Below, piece by piece: positions 22,665-34,602 of a stretch of 64,000 bases of DNA. The stretch lies in contig JAPEHQ010000001.1 in the NCBI GenBank assembly GCA_027405735.1, positions 186,001 to 250,000 on the forward strand, in the 5' to 3' direction. A program made the translations under genes and the position numbers. Position 1 is the first letter of the stretch; every line of letters starts with the position of its first letter. Under the pieces are notes generated by a model. The model was not told where the DNA came from. It ran no database searches and saw nothing but the letters and a program-made list of their open reading frames with translations. Source of the stretch: Mucor racemosus (taxonomy: Eukaryota > Mucoromycota > Mucoromycetes > Mucorales > Mucoraceae).

Positions 22665-23259
22665 AAAAATAAAGAAAAAAGAAAAGAAAAGATGAAAGAA
22701 GAAGGAAAGAAAGAAGGAAACTTGTTTAACTGTATAAAATGTGTATGTAATGTGTGTGTGTGTGTGTGTGTGTTGTGTGTGTGTGTGTGTGTGTGTGTTT
22801 GTGTGTTTGTGCGTGCCTCATCCAGTAGCCCCCTCTTTTTAACTCGCTTACAACTCTCCTCATTTCGGTCGGTTCTCTCTCCGGACCCGAGTTTGTGTAC
22901 CTTAAAAAAAACGACAATGTGATATCGATCCCCACACAGTTCACTTTAGGTCTAATGACACTCTAATGTTATTCCTCCCACATTTTTAAGAAACCTAAAT
23001 CAACTAAATGTTTCGAGAGATGTTGATATCTATAAAACCAAAAACCGTTCAATACATAATAACCCAACATTGCAAACCGGAGTTGGCCTTATTTTGTTTG
23101 TGTAGTTATCGCTTTATTTTACATTGTAGCACCTTTTTTTTTTTTTTATAATATACAAACAAGGTTTCTGTCACAGGGTCAAATAATGATTATTTTTCCC
23201 GGTCAACCCGAAGGTATGACAAAAAGTGTAGATATATAAATAAGTTTTTATTTTTTATT
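22665..23259. promoter_or_regulatory. Upstream region of the Zn2Cys6 gene with (GT)n
   Basis: Contains a GA-rich leader (22672-22720) and a (GT)n microsatellite at 22751-22816, then AT-rich DNA up to the stop of the DYRK-type gene. T-run at about 23138-23150. No gene. Confidence 0.6.
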
Positions 23260-26200
23260 CTAATGTCTTTTGGATTGTTGCTGTAATAAAGCAGACGAAG
23301 ATAAAAATGAAACAGGTTTGATGGTGGATGACATGATGTTTGTAATCCATTCATGATTTAATCCTTCTTGCGGCGTCATACGTTTAGATGGATCCCATTG
23401 TAAACACCGTTCAATAAAATCAATAAATACAATATCATGGCATTTGAGTGCTTGAAATAAGGATCGTGTACCTGGATATCGTTTTTTTCCTTTAGAATTT
23501 GCTACAATACGAGGATTTCCAATTGAATCTAAATAATGTATAATTAATAATTATTGATGATTACAGCTCTGAAATTTTCACTTACCAAAGAACAATTTTC
23601 TTCGAGAACATCTTTCAATTAAATGTCTATCGGGTAATCCCATTGTTTCCATAATACAGCTTAATTGTTCTTGCTCATTTTCACCAGGAAATAATGGCAA
23701 TCCGGTATATAGTTCTGCTATAATACATCCAACACTCCACATATCGATTGCTTTATGATATGATATCCCCAAAATAACTTCAGGTGATCTGTAAAATCGA
23801 CTTTGAATGTAAGTGTAAACTCTTTCTGATTCAAAACAACTACTGCCAAAATCAATGACCTTGATTGAGCTTTTTCCAGGATGTTTCAACATGACATTTT
23901 CTGGCTTCAAATCACAATGAATAACATTATGTTCTGCAAGCATTGTGAGCGATTGCAGCATTTGAAAGGCCATTCTATATTGTGTATATATATATATATA
24001 TATACAATTAGCCTAGTGTTTATTTTTGTATCTAAATTTCTTACCTCTTGATCAAACCTAAACTAAATCCTTGAAAGTGATTACTTTTGATAAATTCATA
24101 CAGATTCATTGACAAACATTCAAATGCAATGCATAAATGATTTCTAAAATAAAAATGGTCTGTCATTTGTATAGTATGAAACCGATCTTCTGGATCCCAT
24201 TCTACTAATTTCTTTAAAATGTTCACTTCTGTAATAGCTTGTGCATGAAATCTCTTCTTATTTCGAATCAATTTGATTGCTACCATTTGCGCAGTCTTGT
24301 GATCAAAGCATTTGACAACCTGACCAAATGAACCACGCCCAAGCAAATCAATGACTTCGTACCTATAGGCTAAATGATCTTGCATAACAATCTTATAATC
24401 TCCTCTTTCATCATCAAATCCGAAATTATGTTCACCCGCTGAATGCTTTGTCTGTGCGTGAGGTCCCACAAAGTAAATTTGGCTGTAATCATGAATTTCG
24501 ATTTGTCTTTCGTATTCACTTAGATATTGACCATAATATTTCAATGCTGTAGAAATACTTTTAGGTGATCGGGCCCCTTCCACAACTGCAGGAGGAGAAG
24601 GCGTTGATTTACCGATATTATTACTATTACTATTAGTAGTATTATTATTGTTATTATTGTTATTATTATTATGGTGATGATGATGGTGGTGGTGCTGATG
24701 ATGATGGTGCTGATGCTGGTGCTGTTGATACTGTTGCTGCTGTTGTAATAATAACTGCTGACTCAAATGCATCTTTTGTGGCGGTGGTAATGGTGCTGGT
24801 GCAGATGCTACGGCTTGATGACTTGTATTCGGCTGACGATAGCTAGCAGCTCTTCTTACTTTTGATGTAGTAGAAGATGAAGCATTGTTGGCTGTTATTG
24901 ACGCATCTTTATTCGTACTAGATGTTGGGATATGACTTTTTCTTTTAGGTAATATATTTGACAGAGATGATTTACGTTCTAGTAGCGTAATATTAGATCC
25001 AAGACCGCCTGATCCAAGGTCAAGACCAGGAGGAGCTTTCACGTTTGTTATTTCGGTCCGATGCTTTTTAATCAAAGAATCGTCTAGAGATGAAAGTTGT
25101 GATAATTTAATCTTGTTACTCTTGTTTGTTAAAGGAGTTGTTGATGTACTTTGTCGTAACTGAATTACAGGAGCTGCCTTCTTTTGCAAGTTGTTTGGGA
25201 TCGTCATTTGTATAGGGTTTAAAGTCATTGGGGGTAAGGGTAAAGTTGGTATAGGTGGTGGTGTAGCCAAACTACCAGGCAATGTCTAATCATTTTATAA
25301 TTGTTATAGGAGCAATTTTACTAATAGGAGAAGAAAATTCAAGACTATACCTTTCCTCGTTTACGTCCGATAGTTTTTGTTGTTGTCGTGGTTGCTATTA
25401 CAGGTGCCACATTTTGTTGATTAAAGTATGATAAAGATGATGGTTGTTCCTGAATAGATTGATCTATCACTAATTGACGTTGCTGAGATTGTACCTTTGG
25501 CAAAGATGGAGAAGATTCATGTTTCTTTTGTATTAAATCATTAGCATTGATAAACGATGAATGTCGATCTCTTTGTATTTCTAATTCCTTGATATCTTTT
25601 TCAATTTCTGCTAAATCTTGAGTTAAATTCATTGCATAAGCAGATGTTGATGGAGTCAATTGAATAGCTTGTTCAATAGGTGTTAGTGTAGGTGAAGTTA
25701 ATTTACTATCTGTTAATGTTGTTGATTGCATCAAATGTTGATCTGCGCTACTACTATTATCGCTAGTTGGTCTACTTAAACTGGTACCACCGCTAAGTGT
25801 GCTATCTCCACTCTTTTTCTTTCTAACTGAATTAGTCTTTGATTTCAATGCTTGAAGTTTTGGAACTGTTGGAATAGGTGGAACAGCAGGTACTTCTGTT
25901 GCATTGAGACTACTTGTTCGAGGAGGTGGAGGAGAGTACGTAAAAGATCTATGACGACTATGACGAGAATATCCTTGATATTCCGATAATCCATTATTGA
26001 CGTTGTTTAATTGTGCTGATTGTGCCGGTGGTGAAGCAGGAGAAGGAAGAGGTTGAGGTAGTTTGGGTGGAGAAGGAGTGGTTTGATGTTTATTATGTAA
26101 TACACTAGAAGATACAGTTCTGCTCGGTTCACGAGTCAATGCAGGCAAACTGATCTGATCATTTGTTAAAGTGGGAGAGTGTTTCTTATCCTTACTAAAG

Positions 26201-26772
26201 CTTAATTTTCGTTTAATTTTGTTCATAAATTGCATAGATTGTTTCTTTTCTGGTAATCGAGGTTGATCATGAAATAGATCTGGATGTTGAGGTGGAGGTG
26301 GAGGTGATCGAAGTTTTGTTCTAGGAGTATTATCTCTCATTGATCTAGTTTTTCTAACTGGAATAGGTTGTTTTTCTGTATTATTTTGTAGATGATATGT
26401 ACGTCGATTTGATCTTGGAGGTTTTTCAGGTAGTACTGCTACTGCTCCCACTTCTCCTTGTGAATAGTCGTAAGTATCTAACCAATCCTGCCCTGAAGTA
26501 TTCAAAATATCCATATAAGATGGAACTAGATTACTTACTTCTGAATCAGAAGAATTACGTGGAGGCATTATTTGTGTTGCTGACCATTCTTGTTTAGTTG
26601 TAGGTTTATTAGTATTAGAATTGGTATTGGTATTGGTATTGTTGGTATTAGTATGATAGTGGCGTGAGGAAGAGACTGCACTGGAAGAACGGCTTGTTGT
26701 TAATCGCCGAACATTTGATTTTTCTCGATTATTGATATTAGACCATGTATTGTCTTGTTCAGAAGAAGACAT
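23260..26772 (-). CDS. DYRK-family dual-specificity kinase (Pom1/DYRK2-like)
   Basis: Four exons, 26772-25351, 25285-24045, 23974-23586 and 23528-23260, give 1106 aa. Residues 1 to about 700 are low-complexity and Pro/Ser/His/Asn-rich (many PPPP stretches, possible SH3 or WW ligands). A DYRK homology-box-like stretch ([16 protein letters not shown]) precedes the kinase domain (about 765-1080): [40 protein letters not shown], and the YTY activation-loop motif in [17 protein letters not shown], where DYRKs autophosphorylate the second tyrosine. HCDLKPEN instead of HRD is typical of DYRKs. The last exon supplies the C-lobe ([13 protein letters not shown]). The intron before exon 3 contains a (TA)n run. 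In fungi such kinases set cell polarity and size; that role here is inferred. Confidence 0.9.
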
Positions 26773-27143
26773 GTAGATGAAAAAGGATCGGATAGAGTTA
26801 AACTGAAAAAATAGAGAGGGAAAGGTGATTAAATAAAGTTAAAAATAGTATTGGTTAAAAGGAGCTTTTGATGTACACAAATTATAATAGTTTTTGTTGG
26901 TTGAATGTTTATCCAAATCTTCCTGATTCTTTATATTTTGTAAATGAAAGATGTTATCTCTATTAATATAACTAATGTCAATGATCGTAATAAGCCATTG
27001 TTTGGTGCACGTGTATACTTGTTGTATTAATTGCAAATATACTAAATATCCAATAAATAAAGCGAGTCATAGTCATTACATGGCATGAATACCACTGTTT
27101 TCAACCGTTTCATCATTTTTCTCGGTACTTTTTTTCATTATAA
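26773..27143. promoter_or_regulatory. Divergent promoter region, DYRK and PPxY-protein genes
   Basis: 371 bp between opposing start codons. AT-rich with no specific site recognised; assignment as promoter is from position only. Confidence 0.4.
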
Positions 27144-27641
27144 ATGAATCAAGAAGATCTATCTAAGCAACTAAATAGTTTCACAATATCTTCAAGTGAA
27201 GAAAAACTATCGCAAGCATTAGATAAAGCTCATCTATCATCTTCACCAGCTCCATCTATATTCAGTCTTCCACAAAGACAACAACAACAGCAACAACCAT
27301 CCTTACCAAATCAGCAACCTATTTATAATGGAGATGTGCAAAATAAAACCAATTACATAGACAACGATACAACATCTGACTGGGATCCAGCAGCAACTAG
27401 CAATTGGAAAAGCACAAATAATAACAACCATCATGAATCAGAAGATGGTTGGGGAGAAGGACCACCAAGCTATACAAGCATATCTCAAGGTACTTATTTT
27501 GGTTTCAATTCTATCATGCAATCACCAGATACAGTGATTGCAAATCGTCCGCAATTAAATAATACACAAGCATTCAGTCGTTACAAAAATACGCCCATCA
27601 CATTTACTTCGGCCGCAGCAGAAGCTGCCAACAAGAAATAA
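27144..27641 (+). CDS. Small Q/N-rich protein with PPxY motif
   Basis: Single-exon ORF of 165 aa, family not recognised. It has a short amphipathic N-terminus (EDLSKQLNSF, EEKLSQALDKAHL), a Gln run, WDPAATSNWKS, and EGPPSYTS, a PPxY motif able to bind WW domains of Nedd4/Rsp5-type ubiquitin ligases, followed by a Gly/Phe-containing and Ala-rich C-terminus (TSAAAEAANKK). It could be an arrestin-like or ligase adaptor, but that is speculation from one motif. A GTACTT...ACAG pair inside (about 27490-27534) could be a spliced 45-nt intron. AATAAA-like sequence lies about 90 bp after the stop. Confidence 0.6.
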   Translation: MNQEDLSKQLNSFTISSSEEKLSQALDKAHLSSSPAPSIFSLPQRQQQQQQPSLPNQQPIYNGDVQNKTNYIDNDTTSDWDPAATSNWKSTNNNNHHESEDGWGEGPPSYTSISQGTYFGFNSIMQSPDTVIANRPQLNNTQAFSRYKNTPITFTSAAAEAANKK

Positions 27642-28124
27642 TGACATTGCTTCAATCTTTCATATTTTGTTGTAAAAGTACGAAATGAAAAATACCAGGG
27701 AATCAAGGCGTTCCTATAAATTACGTCTTCATTAAATAAATAAAAAGAGTTTTGTTGCATTAATCTTCATGAAAAAAAATCTTTAATCGCTGCTGCTAGA
27801 GATTTAAGACATCATTTAGACTATAATTTAGCTGGTAAATTGATTTTTCCAGACTTTAGCGTGCTCTAATGAATGCTAGATAATGATAAAAACTTATGAA
27901 GAGTTTAATTGATTATCAAATGTATTAAATACCATCTAATTCACCACAATAACTGTGTTGCTGTAATAATAGCCGTTCATCCCTTAGTTGTAAATGTTCT
28001 CCTGGAGCTAGGATTTGAAAATGTATTAGTTTTGATAAGGATTTTATAGAGAAATACAAATGTATAAATAAAAAAATATGTACATAATTTAAAAATAAAT
28101 AATTCTCTACAAATTATATGGTTA
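27642..28124. other. Gene-free region
   Basis: 3' flank of the PPxY gene, with ATAAATAAAA around 27736, then AT-rich DNA to the left end of repeat B copy 2. Nothing else recognised. Confidence 0.4.
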
Positions 28125-28244
28125 TAAAAGTATGTATAGTATTGACTTGATTTGAATGAATGAATAAACTCACTTTAGTCTATTTAGTTTCTAAAAAGCA
28201 TTTATTTCTATTTAGTGGCCAACAACTAAGAAGAGGAAAACAAG

Positions 28245-28475
28245 ATGTTGTCTTGTATATCACTACCAACTATCAAAGATACACCATAATTATTACTTAT
28301 TAGCTTGTTATTAATAATTGATTTTACTAATAAATCAATTTTTATAGGTCAAAAGATAGTTTGTTCTGGGGAAGCATTGAATAAATTGGCTTGGGACAAA
28401 GAAGGTAAAAAAGTGGCAATAGGTCCCAGGTCCCAGTGATGGCCATGTTTATGTTTATGATATTGGAAATGTGAG
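28245..28475 (+). pseudogene. Captured WD-repeat/dynein intermediate chain-like fragment (B copy 2)
   Basis: Same fragment as in copy 1, sense on the plus strand: MLSCISLPTIK, a 69-nt former intron (28279-28347) whose donor is mutated from GT to AT, then GEALNKLAWDKEGKKVAIG. A 7-nt direct duplication (GGTCCCA twice, 28422-28435) shifts the frame before SDGHVYVYDIGN. The lost donor and the frameshift show it is non-functional. Confidence 0.62.
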
Positions 28476-29922
28476 ATTAAAGCTCGATGTAAATTACCTC
28501 TAGCGCATTAATTATAAAGTAAGACTATATTATCATCAAATAAGCTACCACACAATATTAACATGTATAAAGATTTACAGTAATAAGCTCAAATCAGGTG
28601 GGTACAGCATCGTACATTCTTGAAAAAGTTCTCAAGTATTATAAAATCTCTTATTTTTAAGACTTACACGGCTTATAAGTGGAATATTAATTTTAAAAAT
28701 TATTCTTGTCCAGATCATCAATTTTGACATTTTTTAATTTTTTTTTTTCAGATTTTGCAAATCTAGAGTTAATTATACTACTAATTATAAAAACAAAAAA
28801 TATAGGCATATACAGAATTTAGCGCTCTATTTGCTCAATAAAAAATAAAAAACATTTTTATTGCAAAATATTACATGAAAATCCTTTAACCAAAAATCCG
28901 TTTTTGGGCCAAAAATACAAGATTTCATTACTTAACATTTAATATTAAGCTTTTATAAAATGCATATTAGCTATACCTACAATTTTCTCTCTCAATGTAG
29001 TATATTTAAACGTTGATTTTGGTATCAAAATTTGATTTTTCTGTTTTTTGATCAAAATCATGAGTGTTGGTAAGGATAAGATGATCCCCGAAAAATGTCC
29101 GCTACAAAAATTGAATTTTCAGACCGTACGTGATTAAATATAAGAAAAGTTGAAAAAAACGCCTTTTTATTTAAAACTTAGATATACTGTACCATAGTAT
29201 AAGAGACTTAACAATTCAATCTTGATATGCTCAATTATGGCATCGCTCTACGGGCTCGCTTTTGCAATTTTTTAATGAATGTATGATATAACAGATGGTT
29301 TTTCTGTTAGAAAAATGTTTATTCTATGAAAATAGATATTGCTTATTTTGTTTAGTTTATGGTTCATGCGCAGTAATGCTGCTTTTACATTGGCTGAAAT
29401 GTGCAATTTAGCAGGGTTTTAATTGCGCTAAATAATATAAAGCCTTGAAAATGTTTTTCTATGTGTGTTGTTTCTCTCTTTTTGTTTTCATATTCCAAGG
29501 ATATATTCACCGTTTGATAAGGCATATCAGACTATCAAGCTAGTATTCTTTTCGTTTATCTTCTGAATATGCATGCTAACATAATAAGGGACTAATGTTT
29601 TTAATATAGGTAGCAGTCGTTATATTAGAGACTGATATTTTCATTCAACAGCATTTTAGGATCAAATATCATTATTTACTACTGTATTGTTGGACGTATT
29701 TCTTGATTACCAGATCAAATCGAAGACAATAATATTTATACTGTATCTACCCAATGAAAAGCTAGAACTGGCTACAAACCCACGAAATGTTCCAGAAAAA
29801 TGATAAAATTTTAAATGTTATAGAAACAAAAAAAAAGAATAGTCTATTGTTTTGTCTAATAACCGTAGTTTCGATCGTAGCTACTGTATACTTGAAAAAA
29901 ATCTTTTTACAGCTGACAATTG

Positions 29923-30142
29923 TGAAATGTCAAAAGAGTTTATATAAATAATCTTGCCAGAATATTACACTTTTATTAACAATACATCCTTTGGATGTAT
30001 TTATATACATTAATTATAACTATTACTAGGGTTTTACTATCTAAGAATATGATGTAAATCAATAATCCACATTGATTTACTGTAACACTAATTATAGACT
30101 GTGACCTTGGATGTGAGACCTATGATGAGTATTGACATAACA
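29923..30142. mobile_element. Solo LTR-like element, copy 2, inserted in repeat B
   Basis: A 220-bp element starting TGAAATGTCAA and ending TTGACATAACA, flanked by AATTG on both sides (29918-29922 and 30143-30147). Repeat B copy 1 has a single AATCG at the same place and no insert, which is a direct empty-site comparison. It matches the 245-bp element at 12196-12440 with small indels. Confidence 0.75.
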
Positions 30143-30479
30143 AATTGTAAACTAAAATATTAAGCTTAAAGAAAGTTAATTTGTTTAAACTTTATGTGTG
30201 ATAAAATAACATTTATAATCTTAGATTTGGCTTGCATATAAATTTGGGCAGTAAGTGTTATTTAAGTTTATGCTCGAGCAAAAACCATTGTTGCTGTAAA
30301 AATTATAGCTATAAACATATTTACAAATGATGATAATCGTAAATATACTGGCTCTTGCATGTATTACTCTACATCAACAATGTATTAAATTGTTTTATTG
30401 TCAATAATCTATATTAAATAAAGCAAATGTAATTTAAAAACCGATTCCATTAAAAAAAATGCAATGGGATTTTGAGAAC

Positions 30480-30830
30480 GACACGATGCTCATGTACAAA
30501 CCAATTTGTGCCCATACGATCAGGTCATTACACTATGCTTATGGTCAGATTTATTATATGCACAAATAGGAATAATGATATGCTTATGAGCAATTCTACT
30601 ATTATGCACACATGGAATTAATGTCATGCACACGGACAGAATCTATAATTCTGCACATACAAGCTTTTTGTTACGCTCGTGTGCAGTTTCTTTTGTTGTG
30701 CCCATGTGCATCTTGTTATCTTTTTAGCCATTATTCAATGGGCGCAACAACTCATCAGGCTATAGCGTACAGCCCACTTGAGCACAACAAAATTACCTTG
30801 TGCAGAACAGGTGGGCCGTAGTGCTTTTAT
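30480..30830. repeat. GTGCAT-rich tract and terminal module of repeat B copy 2
   Basis: Recurrent TGTGCCCA, TATGCTTATG, TATGCACA, TGTCATGCACA cores about every 20-27 nt, followed by a roughly 125-bp module (30703-30826: TGTGCATCTTGTTATC ... GGCCGTAGTG). That module also exists alone at 55660-55790. A shorter related patch is at about 31010-31100. Confidence 0.5.
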
Positions 30831-31889
30831 ATATAAATCCTTTAAATTTGTGATTTTATGGACTTTTTTGAATCCGGTTGTATCATATACTTTTCAAGTT
30901 AAATCCGTTATTAGGCTAATAATGTTGTAGGTTGTATTTATGCTTTACTGAAAATAAGCCTTTGAATAATTAATAGCAATACAGTCGAACCTTAATTTTT
31001 TTATAACTCTACGGCCAAACTATGCTTCCCATGGGCATAATGATCTGCACAAATGTGCAGAATAAAAACTTTTGTGCAGAACAGACAGCCCAGATGAGCA
31101 GAGCAATGAGATCACGGTTTTTTAGCCAATTTGCTAAAGTATATCAACCATCAACCATAATTTAATTAATAACGAAGATAATTTGAATGGTTTAACACAG
31201 ATGTGAGTTACGCTAATTCAACAGAATTGCCTTATTGACGAGATATATCAATTTGAAATTTGGGGTCTGAAAGAGTTCTGCCCATGTTCTTTTTTCGGGG
31301 ACCAAATGGGAACAACGACAATAGCCTGTTTGGTAACACTAAAAGTATTTATGCCTTTGTAAATTTCTGTTTGTAACGCACAAAATCTTTTTTCTTCCCT
31401 ACTCTTTCCTTAGCCCTTTTATTTACGTTTAAAACTACAACAAAAAGACTAATATTTTTTGATAAACTGAAATCAAGTAGCAGGTACAAGTACATGTTTT
31501 TCCTATTGTTTATTTGGAAATAAATTATTAACTGTTAACGTTAGGGCGCGTTACAATATTTTTTTCGAACAAAAAAAGCATCCAAGACTTAATCGTTTTG
31601 TTTTATTATCTATGTTATAATCAATGCTTTTTTGGTCTAATAAAGTCGATATTTACCTGGAGAAAAACTGGTAATATAATTTGATTTCACCATATAATAT
31701 ATGCCAAAAATATGAACAAATGTGAAAAAAAAAACCCCTTCATAAAGTACATATAATCAATTGATAGTTTGTATAATATGCAGGTATACAATTATAAGGA
31801 TAATAAAGTATCATATATGAATTGCTTTATTAAGTGATCTGCAGTTAACTAAGCATACCTCAACAGCACAGAAAATAATCCGAATTTTA
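30831..31889. other. Gene-free region with repeat-B-like scraps
   Basis: Holds a short GTGCA-rich patch (31030-31100) related to the repeat B terminal module, and the 22-bp segment shared with 15372-15393 (31651-31672). No gene. Confidence 0.45.
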
Positions 31890-33125
31890 TTCAATATTCA
31901 AAATCGGAGTATGCCTTCTTTCTATAACTAACCTTATAATAAACATTTTTAGGATATACTCTAGATACTACTAAATAGACATAAATTGGTCGCATTATGC
32001 TACTTATTTCTAAATTTATTTTATATCTCACGAAAGACTCAAAAACGCGTAAAATTCACTGCTTTTTCCTTGAAAACTGGGTCTCATTTTTCATCCCTGC
32101 TCTACTTTTTGTTTTCACTAAATAACACCAAGAAAAAAATATATGCCAATGTACCTGAGATGTTTAATTTTAATTCAAAAACGAGTGTCCGGAAATATCC
32201 TATTTTTTGCAGTTGGTATTAATTTTTCAGTGCTAAGGTTTCAGATTTTTTACGCGTGTTTCACTGCTAAAGGCTTGAAAACTTTGAGGCTTCATATCTC
32301 CAGAAAACATTAAGCTATACTAACACTTTCTAATAATAAAACTTACTTGTTTTAAAGTGCTTTATTACATATTTGAATATAAAAAAATTCTGAGCACTTT
32401 TATTTTTTTTTCATTTTTTTGACATTTCTATAGTAGGTTTCAAAATATTGGTTAAGTTGAGCAACATTTTTTTTGCATTCATGTCATTAAGCTCGTTAAG
32501 CTCTCTCGGATCCAATTTAGATTTTTTCAAAATATTGATTTTTCGTGGAGATATCCTCAAAGATGTGTGCAAAAAGGTACCTCCATTTCTAGCTTCCATT
32601 TTTCCCTTATATACCCTCATCCCAAATTCTGAATCTGAAAAAAATTTGGACAAACATCTTGTTTTCTCTACGAAAAATGCAGCTAAAAATTTTTGCAATA
32701 GCTCGATCAATAGATAATTTTTTTCTGCATCATTTTAGTTTACTGTATATTAAATATGCTTATAAAAAGTGATGTGTATCTTCAAAAAACCTCCAAAATT
32801 TTAATTGCATTTTGCGCACAATTTAATGTGAAGCATTTACTTAAATTTTATTTAGATGGATACAGAATCTAAAACTCTACAAAAGCTATCTAATATGCTA
32901 GGTCGACTTACTTTGCAGTTCATGAGCCATTAAACGATTTTGATTTTTTGAATCATTTTTCGTTCATTTCAACAAATAAATTTTGGAACCCCGTGATGAT
33001 AGGCTTTAAGCTATGATAAGTCCCTATTATTTTGGTTATCTCGATGAAAAATCAATGTTTTTTTGCTAAAACAAAAAATGCAGAGTAGCAATCAATTAGG
33101 ACTATCTTGTGAATACAGAAATTAA
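31890..33125 (+). repeat. Dispersed repeat family A, copy 2
   Basis: Closely similar to copy 1 over the core (near-identical stretch around 32545-32680). Antisense-overlapping ORFs are open again (32448-32717 plus, 32411-32710 minus). The right end diverges from copies 1 and 5 after the AAAATGCAGAGTAGC region. Confidence 0.75.
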
Positions 33126-34001
33126 ACCCTGGATAATGGGTTTAAGTTTTACAAAATAATAAACTATTATTTACAACTGCAGAAAACAAAGAAAAACAAA
33201 CTCTATCCTTGTGAAAATTGATCCAATTAATCTCCAATTATACATTTCGATATGTTGAGAATTATTCTTAAATCATGTTCACATATTCTATTCACACGTA
33301 CGTATGTATTTCTTTACAGAGTCCTTATTAACTACATTTTTAAATCCTTAACTCCAGGTATGGGTATAGTGCCTCAGGACCGAAAAAAAATGTTATTTTG
33401 AAAAAATTCTTACTTTTTCTAAAAACCATTATATAAATCTGCAAAGCATATCAAATGTTTTTATTAGAACTTTAAATTTTGAATCGAATAGCGTTACTTG
33501 CTTAAATTTTTGCTATCAAGAATACTGTACAATTTGAAGAAGTACAATGACAGCTTTATCCACAAAAGTTGGATTTGCGAATAATCAATAGCCAAATAAA
33601 CGCTTCAATATGAAGCTGCGGTCATTTTGCATTTAAGAGTGCTATAGTAAAAAAATACCCCCAATTTCGGTGTCAAAATGTCGATTACACGTTTTAATCA
33701 ATTCTTGCTTATATCTATCTATAAGGATCGAGGAGGTTTAACTTCATCATGTTTTTCATCACTCCAAAAATTGGAGATAAAAATATAGAAAGGAGATATT
33801 CGATCAAAGAAATATATAGTTTTAACGAAATTTGAGCTTTAGATTTGTGCAAAAAATGCGTAAAACAATCCTTTAAAAATGCCGTTTTTTATTGATTTCA
33901 GCAGCTTTATGCACGACTAAAGACATATATTGTATAGTACATCTATTTTCACATACTTTGATTCATTGGTCCGGCCAACAGGTAATAAATAAAGTATGAT
34001 T
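33126..34001. other. Gene-free region
   Basis: AT-rich, with C5 run near 33659. Texture is like old repeats, but no copy elsewhere in the window was identified. Confidence 0.4.
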
Positions 34002-34247
34002 TTATATGTTAAAACGCCTAATTTTGTGGCATTTACACCAGAAATGCCAATCAATTTGTAACGTCTTTGCTCCAATGGCGTAACTCTCTGGCGTGCTCCA
34101 AATAACCTCCTTTTGAAAATTGGTATATCTGAATGATGCTAAACATTTTAGATGGGACTCTTTTGAGTGATTAATATGTCGTCGACAAGTCTTTCTTCCA
34201 GGAATTCCCCACACTTGACATGTAATACAAGTTGCTGCGGCAAACAA
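34002..34247 (-). pseudogene. Cys/His-rich ORF fragment
   Basis: An 81-codon minus-strand ORF opening with TTG, with no ATG near its 5' end. It has a possible zinc-binding pattern: CITC, then CRRHINHSKESHLKC, and C-terminal CKCH. The H-S-(K/R) segment after a Cys pair is reminiscent of zinc-knuckle-like motifs in mobile-element proteins of Mucorales; this is inference. Not assigned to a family. Confidence 0.3.
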
Positions 34248-34302
34248 TGTTTAAACTATTTGCCTAAACAATTCTGAATTGTATTTTTTGATCTTTTATC
34301 AA

Positions 34303-34511
34303 CAGAACTGATAGAGCACAATGCAAACATTCTCAAAATTATGGCTATAATTGTGAACGCTTTCCTTTTGAGTTAGCTTTGTTTACAGAAGGAAATCAGA
34401 TTTTGAGACGACATCGAAAGATATATGGACATGTCCCACAACGGATTATCATTTTGCAGAAGCATCAGATATGCGAACATGTGGCGGAGTACATTAAACA
34501 AATTTATTAAA
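34303..34511 (+). pseudogene. Possible orphan terminal exon
   Basis: Plus-strand open frame directly after a good acceptor-like sequence (TCTTTTATCAACAG) and ending at TAA (34509-34511). The reading has coding character: AQCKHSQNYGYNCERFPFEL, RRHRKIYGHVPQRII, HVAEYIKQIY. No start codon and no upstream exons were found. It may be the last exon of a broken gene, possibly the same locus as the Cys/His-rich fragment on the other strand. Confidence 0.3.
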
Positions 34512-34602
34512 TTTTTTTCTCTTGGATATAAGCAAATGTGAGTCATTTCATCTCTTGTGATTCCTTCTTTTCATCAAGCCAATTCATTAAAACTTGTCTG
34601 AT

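Larger units (their letters stand above)
28125..30826 (+). repeat. Dispersed repeat family B, copy 2
   Basis: Inverted relative to copy 1 and colinear with it over about 2.4 kb, plus a 225-bp insertion (solo LTR with target duplication). It starts near AAAAGTATGTATAGTATTGA and ends at GGGCCGTAGTG. It contains the captured WD-fragment (28245-28475), segments shared with B copy 3 (e.g. 28545-29250), and the GTGCAT-rich tract (30480-30700). Confidence 0.78.

Noticed and set aside
22692..22922. 76-codon ORF over the (GT)n microsatellite
   Set aside because: Translation is a Cys/Val run produced by the dinucleotide repeat.
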